64,000 nucleotides of DNA from Stieleria bergensis (GTDB lineage Bacteria; Planctomycetota; Planctomycetia; Pirellulales; Pirellulaceae): the NCBI GenBank assembly GCA_007745635.1, contig CP036272.1:3093124-3157123 (forward strand). The letters run 5' to 3'. How positions within the stretch are numbered: position 1 is the stretch's first letter; every line of letters starts with the position of its first letter. The position numbers and the translations under genes were made by a program. The notes under the pieces were generated by a model that had not been told where the DNA came from, made no database searches, and saw only the letters and a program-made list of their open reading frames with translations. Of the stretch, positions 13,382 through 24,883 are shown one piece after another.

Positions 13382-14518
13382 CTATCGGACGAAGGTTAGA
13401 TTGAGTCCCAGAACCAGGCTGGTCATTTCATCCCCGTCCATCCGAACCGATCCGGCAGAGGGCGGTGTGCCGAGCTCGCCGTACTCCATCTGTGGCACAT
13501 AGTTCAGGTACTCTGCGGTGGTGTATCCGCTGATGAAGGCGTTGGGGCTGATCGGTTTGGTTAGTTTCAATGTTGCGTAGGGATTCACTGCGAAATCGGA
13601 ACTTGATCGTGTCCTGGAGATGTCACTCGGTGTGCTGTCGGCATAGTTGCCAACGTAGTCTGACGACGCGCCGTACAGGCCGATTCCACAGTCGCCCTCA
13701 AACATCCAGCCAGCTCGGACGGGGCGACGCGTGCTCATGCCCAACTTGCCGCCGTAGTAGTCAGTGTTGAGCGACTCGCGCATGGTCACGGACGTACTGA
13801 TTTGCCCAAACACGTCGAAATCTTGTTCCAACCTTCGTAGTGATGCTCCGGCATACAGTGTCAGCCGGTTTTGGCCGTATAGCTGGTAATCTTGGTGCAG
13901 CAGTAGATCAAGGCTGTGCAGGGCAACGTCGCGGTCGACGCGTGTGGTCAATGTATTTCCATCATTGGTTCCAAAGCCGCCGGCAGTATCGAACGCCTCC
14001 CAGCCGAAACGTGTTCCCGCGCCGGGGTCCAGGAAAGCGGAGTTGGTGGATGTCTGAGCGTCAAGGTAAGAGTACCGTGTTTCCAGTCGGGTTTGGCAGG
14101 CACCCAACAATGATCGGCGGCAAATCATTCCAATCGATCCACCTACGGCAAAGCCAGGTGTTGCATTGTCCGCAGTGTTGAGATTCGAATTTCTGTTAAA
14201 GGGACCACCCTCACCGCGTTCGGCGAAAAAGTTGTAGTCCGGCATCCAGAGGATTGTTCCACCGCCGTTGATATCGAAGTAGAACCGTCCGGAACCGCAC
14301 TCGCAGAGGCTGCGTTGGCTCTCACACCCACATTTGGCATAGGACGCATCGCAGCAATTCGAGTGAATGCAGTCACAGGCGGACGGGACCACGGACTCAT
14401 GCGCGACTGGCGGTGCGTCTTGTTGCGGCAAGCTGTTGTTAACACCATCACTAACCTGTGCAGTAAGGGGGCTGGCGATAACCACAATCATCAGCAGTGC
14501 TAAAGGTATGCGGTTCAC
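13382..14518 (-). CDS. Putative outer-membrane beta-barrel protein with Cys-rich N-terminal segment
   Basis: No specific family was recognised. From a GTG at 14518 the protein has 378 residues and a signal peptide (NRIPLALLMIVVIASPLTAQ). An ATG at 14587 is possible but adds 23 unlikely residues. Mature residues ~45-80 contain about ten cysteines in CDC, NCC, KCGC and CECG clusters. The remainder is an alternating polar/hydrophobic pattern with many Gly, Tyr and Asn residues (YSYLDAQTS, LTLYAGASLRR, FISGYTTAEYLNY) and ends LVLGLNLTFVR, as expected for an outer-membrane barrel. Similar hypothetical barrel proteins are common in planctomycetes. It is flanked by non-coding DNA on both sides. Confidence 0.7.
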   Translation of the reverse strand: MNRIPLALLMIVVIASPLTAQVSDGVNNSLPQQDAPPVAHESVVPSACDCIHSNCCDASYAKCGCESQRSLCECGSGRFYFDINGGGTILWMPDYNFFAERGEGGPFNRNSNLNTADNATPGFAVGGSIGMICRRSLLGACQTRLETRYSYLDAQTSTNSAFLDPGAGTRFGWEAFDTAGGFGTNDGNTLTTRVDRDVALHSLDLLLHQDYQLYGQNRLTLYAGASLRRLEQDFDVFGQISTSVTMRESLNTDYYGGKLGMSTRRPVRAGWMFEGDCGIGLYGASSDYVGNYADSTPSDISRTRSSSDFAVNPYATLKLTKPISPNAFISGYTTAEYLNYVPQMEYGELGTPPSAGSVRMDGDEMTSLVLGLNLTFVR

Positions 14519-15238
14519 GGGATCGATTCCAGAACGGGTCGGTTGATGGTAACGGGGCCGGGGAGTAGGGGCTGCATCACGTGCCATCGTCGTGCAGTTA
14601 GACCGGCTGCATGATTAGAATCCCAGGTGTCCCTGAACCCCAATGGTCGCGATGTTCGAGAACGCAAAGTCATCCCGTTCGCACCTGTTCTTTGCCAGAA
14701 AGACGCGGATAGGGAGACTTTTCCGCTTGCACTGCTTGTGCCGCCGCCGCGTTGGATGTTCTGTCGCTCATCACTTCGGCGCGTGCCAGAATGCTCGGTA
14801 CAGCGTTTTGAGAACTCTCCCCGTCATGGTTGAAACTTAAAAAATGGTCTCCCGAGATAGACGAAGGCGGCAACCGCTTTCTTCGAATCGGGGTTCCGGC
14901 GAATTGGATAAACGCCACAATCAGCAAGAGCGTACGAAGCACGCACCAAGACCCGTAGGGTGCCGTGCTTGCGCGCACCAATTTACTCATTGGACTGGGA
15001 CTGTCCCCCGTTTTGAATGCCAGTCCCGACCGAATGCCTGAACGCCGAAGGTGTTCCACACCAAAGGCCAGGGTCGCGCAGCGCTCCCTGGTACAGCAGC
15101 CTACCGCGTCCCCCTACCCTGAAAGGGTTGAACAAATAGTCCGCCACTGTTTGTCTCCAGGCGGAAACACTCTAGTCTGGTGTTGGTCCAAACAATCGGC
15201 ATCAAATGATCCTGTCAAAGATCCGGACGTAGAAAAAC

Positions 15239-15272
15239 ACAGAGGTCACAGAGTTTTCTCCGTGACCTCTGT
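15239..15272. repeat. CACAGAGGTCAC hairpin
   Basis: A 15-bp stem (one mismatch) with arms 15239-15253 and 15258-15272 encloses a TTTT loop. The arms read ACAGAGGTCACAGAG. It resembles a dispersed palindromic element; no flanking gene needs it as a terminator. Confidence 0.7.
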
Positions 15273-15464
15273 TCCTCTGTGTTTCAACTTTTCGAGTTCA
15301 GGCTTTTGAGCCAACGCGGGAACGCTTGTCGATCAATCGCTCCCATTGGCAGTGGAATGGCAGTTGTGATTTGTCAAATCCAGCGATCGTGTTGGAGTGT
15401 CCCCGTTAACGGCTTCCGCGGAAAACTTACGATCCCCGGCATTGGTTATCAAGCCGAGAATATA

Positions 15465-15533
15465 CCACGAAGGACACGAAGAGCAGGAAGAGGGAATCAC
15501 AATGATCCTCCGGGGTCTGTCCCCGAAGCGTCC
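15465..15533 (+). repeat. 69-bp block, copy 1 (CCACGAAGGACACGAAGAGC...)
   Basis: This block is repeated at 15659-15727. Both start CCACGAAGGAC-CGAAGAGCA and end CCCCGAAGCGTCC. The CACGAAG-type start is a widespread bacterial intergenic repeat. Confidence 0.75.
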
Positions 15534-15658
15534 GGTATCATTTGCGAGTAAATCAGCGTTGCAGAGCAGACGCGGATCAGTTTGAGCGCTAGCGGGACTT
15601 GATAATCTCTTGCAGACGGTCCGCCGAAAATTGCAATCGTTGCGAATTCCGGAATAAA

Positions 15659-15727
15659 CCACGAAGGACGCGAAGAGCACGAAGATGGGGATCACAATCA
15701 TTCTCCGGGGGTGTCCCCGAAGCGTCC
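15659..15727 (+). repeat. 69-bp block, copy 2
   Basis: This is the second copy of the block at 15465-15533. It has the same length and scattered substitutions, with conserved ATCACAAT and CCCCGAAGCGTCC cores. Confidence 0.75.
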
Positions 15728-16499
15728 TTTTGCAGCAGAGAATATTTGCTCTCCGCTCGGTGTGCCCCAAACCGGATGTAGAACACCTACGGCGTTCGGA
15801 GGTTTGATGGTTCCAATAACCCAAGGTGCGCTTCGCGACCTTGGGCTGTGAAAATGGAACACCTACGGCGTTCGGCAGGCCAGCCTGAAGTTCCTTCGAA
15901 GCACATGATCAGAAACACGCCCAAGCAACCTGCCAAACCCAAGGCGGCAGCTTTCACAATCTTATCCAGAGTTCCGAACGCCGAAGGTGTTCTACCTCAA
16001 AGCCCAGGGTTGCGCAGCGCACCCTGGGGACAGACGCCCATGCAGATCCTTTCCGAACGCCGAAGGTGTTCTACAAATGGTCCTGGGAAGCCCAACAGTA
16101 CGCAAGCGAGTCCAAGGCTTCGCGCCCAAACGCTTGCACCAAAAATCGTAGGGTGCCGTGCATGCACCACTGCTTTGAGGATCTTCGAATTCGCTAGAAC
16201 GACTGTCCGCCATAAAACGAAATTTAGCACTCGTTTGGGTTGCGTGTTGGTTGGTCAGTGCAAGCAAGCACCTTATCGAGCGTTACATCAGACGCCGGAT
16301 TGGTCGGTTGTTGGTCAAACGATTTCCATCCTCCGGGTCAATCAAACGCGCTGTCACCGCGTCAACACACTGCCAAGCCGTCGATCGGTCGGTTTCTCTA
16401 ACACAGTCGCCAACCCAAGAACGCCTTGGACACCCAAGTGAAACCAGGCAACCCATCAATGACTTGACTCCGTCCCCGATGCAGGACTCGGTTCATGGC

Positions 16500-17165
16500 T
16501 GACTAAGTCAAGTCCACAGCCTCGAGCGGGAATGGATGCAATCGCAGGAAATGCGGAACGCTAATCAGCACCTATTTACACTAATCAATGAGTGGGAATG
16601 AGTGCTGATGAGTGTTCCTGATCCAGGATGTCGAACATTGCGTCTTTGTACGGCGAATGCTTGGCTTTTACCTGGGCACGGCGAGTGAGATGAATTTCAA
16701 TGGCCCAGCCGATGGTGCAATCAGCAGCCTGGATTTCGGTGTTCGTGTCGACGCGTCTCGGACTGTTAAGTCCACCGCCTCGAGCGGGAGTGGATGCAAT
16801 TGCTGGAAATGGAGAACGCTAATAAGCACTTATCCGCACTCATCTATTAGCGTTGATTAGTGCCAATTAGTGTTCCTGATCCAGGACGTCGAACATTGCG
16901 TCTTTGTACGGCGAACGCTTGGCTTTTACCTGGTCAGGGCGAGTGAGATGAATTTCAATGGCCCAGCCGATGGTGCAATCAGCAGCCTGGACTTCAGTGT
17001 TCGTGTCAACGCGTCTCGGACTGTCAAGTCCACGGCCTCGTGCGGGAATGGATGCAATTGCTGGAAATGGAGAACGCTAATAAGCACTTATTAACACTAA
17101 TCAATGAGTGGGAATGAGTGCTGATGAGTGTTCCTGATTCGGGACGTCGAAAATTGCGTCTCCAG
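16500..17165 (-). repeat. Tandem ~258-bp repeat (2.5 copies), inverted relative of the 172-bp arrays
   Basis: Two nearly identical units begin with GTTCCTGATCCAGGA at 16612 and 16870; a partial third begins at 17128. Each contains AACGCTAAT-type motifs and a block whose reverse complement, ACGCAATGTTCGACGTCC, matches the start of the 172-bp units at 54-61 kb. Open frames through the units exist only because the repeat lacks stops in that frame. Confidence 0.85.
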
Positions 17166-17520
17166 TACGACCAGCGTGGAGCAGCGTGAGCCACTGAGCA
17201 AAACGCCTCCTTTCATCGTACGCATTGCGGACGCTAAAAGAGTTTCCGTAAACTTGTTGGTCAACAGCCTCTACCGGGTTTGATCAAGGCACTGGCACGT
17301 CCCGGGGAAATCGGCACCTGAGCGGCGAGCAACAGTAAGATCACCCTAGTCCCTCGATGGCATCATCAAAGAGACCGTCAACCGTTTCAACAACAGATGG
17401 ACATCCCCTTGGTTGATGGCGATCTCCTAGTCTCTGACCACAAGCGTCTAATTGTCCCTTCGCGTGGACGTAATTGTCGCTGGAAAAATCGCAAATTAAG
17501 AGGTTCGCCGTAAGCCAATG

Positions 17521-17556
17521 AAAAAAGCCACTTTGCGAAGAATCGCAAAGTGGCTT
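17521..17556 (-). terminator. Rho-independent terminator of ssrA
   Basis: A perfect 14-bp stem (arms 17525-17538 and 17543-17556, AAGCCACTTTGCGA) with a 4-base loop is followed on the minus strand by a T-run. It starts 4 bases past the tmRNA discriminator base. Confidence 0.92.
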
Positions 17557-17559
17557 GAG

Positions 17560-17928
<369 letters not shown>

Positions 17929-17961
17929 GAATTCGCCAATCGAAATTGAAACGAGCCCCTA

Positions 17962-17990
17962 ATTATACCGCACGATCCGCTGGGAGGCAA
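17962..17990 (-). promoter_or_regulatory. Sigma70-type promoter of ssrA
   Basis: The minus strand reads TTGCCT (17985-17990), a 17-base spacer, then TATAAT (17962-17967). Transcription would start near 17955, leaving a ~27-base leader to be removed from the tmRNA 5' end. Confidence 0.8.
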
Positions 17991-18080
17991 GTTGCCCCAC
18001 GAGTTGACTAGACGTGGCACTCGCGGCAACCTGTCATTTTTCAGCAAATCGGCAAGCGGCAGCCAGAGTAGGCTAACGCC

Positions 18081-18794
18081 TTATTTGCGTACGACTTTGA
18101 TGTCATCGACCCAGGCATCCTTGGCCACTGCCAGTCGCAGGCGACTTTTGGTGTCGTGATCGATCCCCGCTGAGGCGAACTGGCCGACTTCTTTGCCGTT
18201 GATGGAAACGGTCATGGTGTCGTCCTGGATTTCAACTTTCAAGTCATTCCAGGTATCGGCTGTCAACTTGATTGGGAAGGCTTTCTCTTTGGTCTTGATC
18301 AGCTTCCGGTCGTCGGCGGTCAAGGTCTTGTTTTGAGCCTTGTCGCGCATCTCTTTCTTCATCCGTCCCGTTTTCAGATCAATGATGGTCACTTTATTGA
18401 GCCGAATCTTGGCAACACAAAGATGCCCGGCATGAACGCTTTTCTCTTTCATGTCTGCGATGTTGATGCCAAGCTCGTCGCCCTGGCCAATGCGAAATCG
18501 CATGCTGATTTCAGCATTCTTGAATTGCAGATCATGAGCAACCGAGACGCCGTGGTCTGCGACTTCATGACGTGTCATTCGCATCGCCCCGTCAATCAGG
18601 TCAACTTGCTTGTTGCCTTTTGCACGGGCTTTGCTGTTCGTTGACCACTTGCCGCCCACTTGTTCCTGGGAATCATCGGTCTCTTGGCGATCAAAATTGT
18701 CTTTCAACAGGACCGTGTCAGCGGACAGCCCAGTGGTCAGGCAAAGCGCGATACCAATGGAAAACAGGGTGCTACGTCGAACGTTTCGTGTCAT
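18081..18794 (-). CDS. DUF1080-like (concanavalin-fold) exported protein
   Basis: Starting at the ATG at 18794, the protein has 237 residues, beginning with a signal peptide (MTRNVRRSTLFSIGIALCLT, cleavage near LSA-DTV). The mature part has LLKDNFDR near the start and ends with DTWNDLKVEIQDDTMTVSINGKEVGQF and LAVAKDAWVDDIKVVRK. This is the pattern of DUF1080/3-keto-disaccharide-hydrolase-like and LamG jelly-roll domains. A lysine-rich insert (KTGRMKKEMRDKAQNKTLT) sits in the middle. Function is probably carbohydrate binding or cleavage, but no catalytic residue can be named. It lies alone, divergent from the DUF1549/1553 operon. Confidence 0.7.
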   Translation of the reverse strand: MTRNVRRSTLFSIGIALCLTTGLSADTVLLKDNFDRQETDDSQEQVGGKWSTNSKARAKGNKQVDLIDGAMRMTRHEVADHGVSVAHDLQFKNAEISMRFRIGQGDELGINIADMKEKSVHAGHLCVAKIRLNKVTIIDLKTGRMKKEMRDKAQNKTLTADDRKLIKTKEKAFPIKLTADTWNDLKVEIQDDTMTVSINGKEVGQFASAGIDHDTKSRLRLAVAKDAWVDDIKVVRK

Positions 18795-19238
18795 GGGTGA
18801 GTGATGTAGATAGGTTGGGGAAAGAAAGGCTTGCCGCTGAGTTGGGAGAGGCGGCAAAAACAGAACGGTTCAACGGATGGTCAAACGCATTCTGATTGTA
18901 CAGCGGTTATACTGACTTTAGTCCATCGATGCCGAAAGTGGTCGCTGCACGGTTGTTCTTGGCGTTTCCCGCCAGTTCTTTCAGCGACGAGGCATTGGAT
19001 GACCCCCGCCTCGGTATGTTCGTTCGCCCCCAGGGTGTCGTGCTGGCACAAATCCGTCAAACTCCAGCGTCAAACTGCAACGCCGGATGTGACGCACTGA
19101 CATGCCCTGCAAGGACTGGTTGCCCCACATGCGTTGCGACCGGTTGCACTTTCACCTGGCTTCGAATGCACTGGCTGTGACTTCCCTCCCTTCCCCTGCT
19201 GTGCTCAGAATTTTTCGCCTCATTCTGGTATCGACCTC
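18795..19238. other. Divergent intergenic region, no gene seen
   Basis: This 444-base interval must hold the promoters of the flanking divergent genes. A TTATACT/TACAAT-rich patch lies near 18900-18915, but no -35 partner is convincing. No repeat or RNA gene is visible. Confidence 0.4.
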
Positions 19239-22200
19239 ATGCATAAGAAAGACGTTCCGTCTTGGATAGATCATCGCTGGCAGCGGATGCTCTTGATCGT
19301 CATTGGTTTGCTCTGCTTTCATGGCAGCTCAATGTTTCATGGCAGCTCAATGGGGGCAGAGTTAACGCCTCCGCAACGTGAGTTTTTCGAATCGAAAATT
19401 CGACCCGTGTTGGTCGAGAATTGCTACGAGTGCCACAACTCAATCGATTCCAATGAGGGTGGTTTCATTGCCGATTTCGCCGGTGGCATGTTGCAGGCCG
19501 ATAGCGGACCGATGATCGTGAAGGGTAAACCGGAACAAAGTCGCTTGATCAAAATCTTGCGCCATGAAATCGATGGTTTGGAAATGCCCGAAGGCGGTCC
19601 CAAGTTGGCTGACGCGGTCATTAAGGACTTTGAAGACTGGGTTCAAATGGGCTTGCCCGATCCGCGTGACCAAGCACCGACTGAAGAGAGCCTGCGCGAG
19701 CAAACATCATGGGAGAACACGCTGCAGCGCCGCAAGCAATGGTGGAGTCTGCAGCCCATTGAATCCGCGGCGTTGCCTGGAGGTCGCAGTGCCGCTCAGG
19801 TTCCGACTCGCGAACTGATTGATGCTTGGATCAACCAGGGCATTGAGAATGCCGGTGTGAAGCCGTCGCCGCCGGCGGACCATGCGACTTTGATTCGCCG
19901 GTTGTATGTTGTTCTGACTGGCTTGCCGCCAAGCATCGAACAACAATCGCGCTGGTTAGGTCAACTGAAGCGTGGCCAAGATCAACAAGCTGTTGTTGCG
20001 GCATTGGCAAGCGAGCTGATTGACAGCCCGGCCTTTGCCGAACGCTGGGCGCGGCACTGGATGGACTGGATTCGTTACGCAGAATCGCACGGCAGCGAAG
20101 GAGATCCTCGCATTGAAAACGCTTGGTACTATCGAGATTATTTGATTCGTGCTCTGAATGAAGACATTCCCTATGACACGATGTTGCGTGAACACATCGC
20201 TGGCGATCTGCTGACCAAACCCCGAATCAACCAGCAGCTGGGGCTCAACGAATCCACCATCGCCACCGCACACTGGCGAATGGTCTTCCATGGCTTTGCA
20301 CCGACGGATGCGTTGGACGAGAAGGTTCGTTTCATTGATGATCAAATCAACGTCTTTAGCAAAGCCTTTCTGGGGCTGACCGTTTCCTGCGCTCGCTGCC
20401 ATGATCATAAGTTTGATGCGATTAGCCAAGCAGACTACTACGCGCTGTTTGGGATCCTTAGTTCTTGCCGTCCTGGACGAAACGTGGCCAATGTTGACCA
20501 GGCGATCAATGCACAGACCTCGAAACTCGCAACGCTGAAAAAGCAGATACGCCAGCAGGTTGCCGCGGCATGGCTGCGCGACATCGATGCTGCGGGTCAG
20601 CGTTTGTTCTCTCGCTCGATTCCGGAGAAGGCCGACCAAGCCTTCCAGAGCGCGGTTCCCAATCAATTGTCTGTGTTAGCCAGCGATGACGATCGCAAGC
20701 AACCGTTTGCAAAGCGCTGGCAACAGCGTCTTGAACGTTTGAAGTCCGACATGGATCATGCTTTGACGGTCAAGCAGCAGGCGGCGCACTACTGGGATTT
20801 TGCGAATGTCGATGATCGTCAAGCGTGGTTCGTCGCGGGCAATGGTTTGGAATTTGATGCCCAGGTCGACCATCCCAGAGACTCCTTTGCCTTGCGGGAA
20901 TCTGGCGTGGAAGCGATTGAGCAAGTCATGCCAGCCGCGGTCCGTTCGGATCGCATCAGTCGCAAGCACGCCGGTCGCTTCACATCACCCGACGTTCAAC
21001 TCGCCGACAATCAAGTGCTGTGGGTTTTGGCCAAAGGTGCTGGGCAAGCTTCCGTTCGTTACGTCGTTCAGGATTATCCCCGCAACGGGACCGTGTACCC
21101 GGTTCAGAATCTCACTCCGCAGTGGAAGTGGTATCGTTTCGATTTGGCTTACTGGGCCGGAGACTCGATTCACGTGGAGGTCACGACGGCCAAGGACGCT
21201 CCACTGTTGACCAAGAATGATGCCAAGTCCTGGTTTGCGGTTCGCAAAGTCTTGATCACCGACCGATCCGCCCCCGGACCAAGGTTAGGGGGCCAGGGCA
21301 TCGCGGCCCTGCTGAACGAGGATCAGGCGACGGTCAAGAGCCTGGATGAACTAACAGTCACGGCAAAAGCGGCGTTGCAAGGTGCCATCGAATCCTGGGG
21401 CGCTGGGAACGCGAGTCACCCGCAGAGCGTCATGATTGCCGACTGCGTCGATCATGGCGTGCTTTCGGCACATTTGGACCATTCCAAGTCGCTTCGGGAA
21501 CTGGTGGAAAAGTACCGTGCGCTCGAAGCCCAGGTGCTTGTTCCAACCCGCGTTCCAGGGATCGAGGAGACCGCTGGAACCGATCAGGCGATGATGGTTC
21601 GCGGGAACCACAAGCAATTGGGGGAACTTGTTCCGCGTCGTTTTTTGGAAGCCATCGATTCAACGCCTTATGAAGCACAGGACAGTGGCCGTTTGCAGCT
21701 GGCCGAAGATCTCTTAAGAGTCGACAACCCGTTGACTCGGCGCGTGATCGTCAATCGGCTTTGGCATCATCTGTACGGGACCGGGTTGGTACGAACCCCC
21801 GACAACTTTGGACGCTTGGGGTTTGCCCCTTCGCATCCGGAGTTGCTTGACGCATTGGCTGATCGCTTCTCTCAACAAGATTGGTCGATCAAGCAAATGG
21901 TGCACGCGATGGTGACCACGGAAGCTTGGCAGCGATCATCAAGTGCCGATGAATTGGCATTCCAGAAGGATCCCGACAATCAACTCTTTGCACGATCCAA
22001 CGTCCGTCGGATGGAAGCCGAAGTGGTTCGCGATGCTTTGCTATCGGTGAGCGGAAGCTTGGCACCGCAAACCTTTGGACCGCCGGTTAACGCCGATTCG
22101 AATCGCCGCAGCCTTTATGTGCGTGTCGTTCGAAATGCCTTGGACCCGTTTCTGCGAGTGTTTGATTACCCCGAACCGTTTAGCTGTGTTGGCGCCCGTG

Positions 22201-23372
22201 ACGTCACCAATGTGCCGGCTCAGTCGCTGGCAATGATGAACAGTCCACAGGTGGTCAAACATGCCAGGTCGCTAGCCAATCGCGTGCTGAGAGATCCTGC
22301 TTTGCCGACCGTGGAGTCCAAGATCAATCGCATGTTCCGGTTGTGCTTTGCTCGTCATGCCACCGACGACGAATTGTTGGCCGCGCGGACGATGTTGGAT
22401 GATTTCGAATTTGATTTTCGAGAGCAATCGGCGAGGCAAGCCGCGATAAAAGAACAGCGAAAAAAGCTTGAGGAACAAGTGCAGCGGTTGCTGGCAACAG
22501 CCAGGCAACGTTGGCGGGAGAGCCAAACTGAGCCCGATCAGGAAAGCCAGTCTCTGCCCGAGGCCTACGCTTCGTGGGACTTTACCAAGTCGTTGGAGTC
22601 CCCAGAGAATCCCATCACCCTGAAGCTTCAGCGGGACGCCAGGCAAGACGCGGATGGACTGCACTTGGGACGAGATGGTTACGCGATTTCCAGTCCACTG
22701 ACCAAGCCGATTGAAGAAAAGACTTTGATGGTGACGGTTCAGTTAAGTGACTTGAATCAGCGAGGCGGTGGAGCCATCACCTTGCAAACGGCCGACGGGA
22801 GCTTGTTTGATTCGATTGTTTTCGGCGAACAAACCCCGAAGCATTGGATGGCCGGTAGCAACTTATTTCACCGGACAAAACCGTTTGGGGGCGCAGCCGA
22901 TTTACAAGCCGGTCAACAACCCGTTCACTTGGCGATCACGTACGATAATCAGGGCACCATCACGGGTTACCGGAATGGGCAAGCGTACGGTAAACCCTAT
23001 CGCACCGATAAATTCATTGGTTTTGCGGCCAAACAATCCGTGGTGACATTCGGTGTGCGCCATTTGCCTGCTTCGGGTGGTCGCTTGCTGCACGGACGAA
23101 TTCTGAACGGAGCCCTGTTTGATCGAGTCCTCGGCGCTGAAGAGATTCAAGCAATTGCCTCAGGCAATCAGAACTATGTCAGCGAGCAACAGTTGGTCAA
23201 GCTGTTGTCCGCCGAACAGCGAGCACAGTATGAAAAGTCCAAGCAAGGGATGGAAGAAATCACCAAGCAGCTCGACCAGATCGGGCCTGTCCGCGAAGCG
23301 TCAGATGCGGAAACGATGGCGGCTCTAGCACACTCGATGTTTCAGTTGAAGGAGTTCCTCTATGTTCGATAA
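19239..23372 (+). CDS. PSD1-type protein: planctomycete cytochrome c + DUF1549 + DUF1553 + LamG
   Basis: This exported protein has about 1377 residues. After a signal anchor ([14 protein letters not shown]) comes the planctomycete cytochrome motif CYECH. DUF1549 follows ([27 protein letters not shown]), with a second haem-like [10 protein letters not shown], then DUF1553 ([22 protein letters not shown]). A ~250-residue insert containing a helical segment and a LamG-like jelly roll lies before the final DUF1553 residues ([13 protein letters not shown]). The ATG at 19239 was chosen; an internal ATG at 19287 nearer the hydrophobic stretch is an alternative. The last 11 bases overlap the DUF1501 gene, so translation is probably coupled. 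Such pairs define many planctomycete operons, but their biochemical role is unknown. Confidence 0.9.
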   Translation: MHKKDVPSWIDHRWQRMLLIVIGLLCFHGSSMFHGSSMGAELTPPQREFFESKIRPVLVENCYECHNSIDSNEGGFIADFAGGMLQADSGPMIVKGKPEQSRLIKILRHEIDGLEMPEGGPKLADAVIKDFEDWVQMGLPDPRDQAPTEESLREQTSWENTLQRRKQWWSLQPIESAALPGGRSAAQVPTRELIDAWINQGIENAGVKPSPPADHATLIRRLYVVLTGLPPSIEQQSRWLGQLKRGQDQQAVVAALASELIDSPAFAERWARHWMDWIRYAESHGSEGDPRIENAWYYRDYLIRALNEDIPYDTMLREHIAGDLLTKPRINQQLGLNESTIATAHWRMVFHGFAPTDALDEKVRFIDDQINVFSKAFLGLTVSCARCHDHKFDAISQADYYALFGILSSCRPGRNVANVDQAINAQTSKLATLKKQIRQQVAAAWLRDIDAAGQRLFSRSIPEKADQAFQSAVPNQLSVLASDDDRKQPFAKRWQQRLERLKSDMDHALTVKQQAAHYWDFANVDDRQAWFVAGNGLEFDAQVDHPRDSFALRESGVEAIEQVMPAAVRSDRISRKHAGRFTSPDVQLADNQVLWVLAKGAGQASVRYVVQDYPRNGTVYPVQNLTPQWKWYRFDLAYWAGDSIHVEVTTAKDAPLLTKNDAKSWFAVRKVLITDRSAPGPRLGGQGIAALLNEDQATVKSLDELTVTAKAALQGAIESWGAGNASHPQSVMIADCVDHGVLSAHLDHSKSLRELVEKYRALEAQVLVPTRVPGIEETAGTDQAMMVRGNHKQLGELVPRRFLEAIDSTPYEAQDSGRLQLAEDLLRVDNPLTRRVIVNRLWHHLYGTGLVRTPDNFGRLGFAPSHPELLDALADRFSQQDWSIKQMVHAMVTTEAWQRSSSADELAFQKDPDNQLFARSNVRRMEAEVVRDALLSVSGSLAPQTFGPPVNADSNRRSLYVRVVRNALDPFLRVFDYPEPFSCVGARDVTNVPAQSLAMMNSPQVVKHARSLANRVLRDPALPTVESKINRMFRLCFARHATDDELLAARTMLDDFEFDFREQSARQAAIKEQRKKLEEQVQRLLATARQRWRESQTEPDQESQSLPEAYASWDFTKSLESPENPITLKLQRDARQDADGLHLGRDGYAISSPLTKPIEEKTLMVTVQLSDLNQRGGGAITLQTADGSLFDSIVFGEQTPKHWMAGSNLFHRTKPFGGAADLQAGQQPVHLAITYDNQGTITGYRNGQAYGKPYRTDKFIGFAAKQSVVTFGVRHLPASGGRLLHGRILNGALFDRVLGAEEIQAIASGNQNYVSEQQLVKLLSAEQRAQYEKSKQGMEEITKQLDQIGPVREASDAETMAALAHSMFQLKEFLYVR
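19317..19352 (+). repeat. 18-bp in-frame tandem duplication in the signal-peptide region
   Basis: TTTCATGGCAGCTCAATG occurs twice in a row, giving [12 protein letters not shown] just before the likely cleavage site. Confidence 0.9.
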
Positions 23373-24849
23373 TCAAGCTCGTCCGAACCGCTTGTATTCA
23401 CGGCGTCGCGCTCTAGAACTGGCGTCCACCGGATTCGGTCTCACGGCGCTGACCGCGATGCGGAATGCTGCCAGCGCCAATCCGCTTGCCCCCGATTCAT
23501 CCGGTGGGGCATCCGTTCAGTCTGTCGCTCATGGAGCGGCAATGCAGCGACTGCATCATGCACCGAAAATCAAACATGTGATCTTTTGCTACATGTCGGG
23601 GGGCGTTTCGCACATCGACTCGTTCGATCCAAAGCCTAAGCTGGATCAGTTGAATGGCAAGCCGATGCCGGTTTCGGTGCAGCGAACCCAGTTCAACAAT
23701 AACGGCAGCGTGATGGCTAGCCCGTTTAAGTTCACGCGCTCGGGGCAATCGGGCCTGCCGGTCAGCAGCATGTTCCCCCAACTGGCGACGGTGGCCGACG
23801 AACTGGCAGTGGTGCGTTCGATGACGACGCCGGTGAACGAACACGCGCAAGGTAATTTCTTGATGCACAGTGGGTTCCCATTCATGGGGCATCCCAGCGC
23901 TGGAGCATGGTGCGCGTACGGCCTGGGATCAATGAACCAGAATCTGCCTGGGTTTGTTGTGTTGCAAAGTGGCAGTGCTCGTGTGCCTCATGGAGGCGTG
24001 AGCCTGTACAGCAGTGGGTATTTACCCGCCCAGAATCAAGGCTCGATTCTGCAAGCGGACAAGCCCGATGCGATTCGCAACATTCAACCGATTGGTAACA
24101 TGGCGTATCAGAATCGCCAGCGGGACTTCGCCAAAGCATTGGATGCGGACTTTCTAAAACGCAGCGGGCGAGACAATCAAGTCAACGCGGCGATCGAAAA
24201 CTATGAGACCGCGTTTCGGATGCAAACCGCAGTCCCAGAACTTTGCGACATCAGCGGCGAAACCGAGGCCACGCGGAAACTGTATGGCTTGGACAGTCCG
24301 GATACTGAAAAGGCAGCCTATGCAAGGCAGTGCTTGTTGGCTCGACGGTTGGTCGAGAAAGGCGTCCGGTTCATCGAATTGAGTTGCCTGACCAAGAGCA
24401 TTGGCGCTGGCGGTGCAGCGAACCCCTGGGATCAACACGGTGATTTAGAACGTGGCCATCGTGCAATGGCCGAACAAGTCGATCAGCCGATCGCAGGTTT
24501 GATCAAAGACCTTCGTCAGCGAGGATTGCTAGAGGAGACGCTGATTGTCTGGGCCGGCGAATTTGGCCGGACGCCATTTTCCCAGGGCAGCAACGGGCGC
24601 GATCACAATCCGCAGGGATTCAGCGTTTGGTTTGCCGGTGGAGGTGTCAAAGGGGGCACGGCTTACGGAGCCACCGACGAACTCGGTTACCATGCCGTCG
24701 AAAATGTGTGCAACATCTATGACATGTGGGCCACGGTGCTGCACCTGCTGGGGGTCGATCACGAACGACTGACGTTCCGATACAGCGGACGTGACATGCG
24801 GTTGACCGATGTGCATGGAAATGTGCTGCACCCGATTTTGAATGCTTAG
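23362..24849 (+). CDS. DUF1501 protein
   Basis: The protein has 495 residues and starts at the ATG inside the end of the preceding gene. The N-terminus has [20 protein letters not shown], a Tat-like signal. The body has the DUF1501 (alkaline-phosphatase-superfamily-like) signatures [68 protein letters not shown] and [22 protein letters not shown]1501 proteins are related to sulfatases and phosphomutases and keep several metal-type His/Asp residues, but no activity is proven. It is the second gene of the operon with the PSD1-type protein; a DUF58 gene follows after 34 bases and may be co-transcribed. Confidence 0.93.
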   Translation: MFDNQARPNRLYSRRRALELASTGFGLTALTAMRNAASANPLAPDSSGGASVQSVAHGAAMQRLHHAPKIKHVIFCYMSGGVSHIDSFDPKPKLDQLNGKPMPVSVQRTQFNNNGSVMASPFKFTRSGQSGLPVSSMFPQLATVADELAVVRSMTTPVNEHAQGNFLMHSGFPFMGHPSAGAWCAYGLGSMNQNLPGFVVLQSGSARVPHGGVSLYSSGYLPAQNQGSILQADKPDAIRNIQPIGNMAYQNRQRDFAKALDADFLKRSGRDNQVNAAIENYETAFRMQTAVPELCDISGETEATRKLYGLDSPDTEKAAYARQCLLARRLVEKGVRFIELSCLTKSIGAGGAANPWDQHGDLERGHRAMAEQVDQPIAGLIKDLRQRGLLEETLIVWAGEFGRTPFSQGSNGRDHNPQGFSVWFAGGGVKGGTAYGATDELGYHAVENVCNIYDMWATVLHLLGVDHERLTFRYSGRDMRLTDVHGNVLHPILNA

Positions 24850-24883
24850 CCTTCACGGGGGCCGATGATGTACAATCAACGGT

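Larger units (their letters stand above)
15040..16071. repeat. Five dispersed copies of GAACGCCGAAGGTGTTC element
   Basis: Copies lie at 15040-15056, 15976-15992 and 16055-16071 on the plus strand, and at 15781-15797 and 15857-15873 inverted. Two forward copies are followed by an AGGGT-TGCGCAGCGC-ACCCT type hairpin (around 15068-15095 and 16004-16028). This looks like a mobile or REP-like non-coding element. Confidence 0.75.
14519..17520. other. 3-kb gene-free repeat island next to ssrA
   Basis: No ORF here resembles a protein; open frames run across repeats. The stretch holds five copies of a short GAACGCCGAAGGTGTTC element, a duplicated 69-bp block, a CACAGAG hairpin, two copies of a CGTAGGGTGCCGTGC-type element and a ~258-bp tandem repeat. 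The unlabelled remainder (14,520-14,950, 16,180-16,510 and 17,170-17,520) shows nothing recognisable. The island ends exactly at the terminator of the tmRNA gene. Confidence 0.7.

Noticed and set aside
15848-16441. 197-codon plus-strand frame in the repeat island
   Set aside because: It runs straight through copies of the GAACGCCGAAGGTGTTC element and the CGTAGGGTGCCGTG element; the same peptide bits recur wherever the repeats do.
16612-17094. Two similar ~80-codon frames in tandem
   Set aside because: They are the 258-bp repeat units read through, not a duplicated gene.
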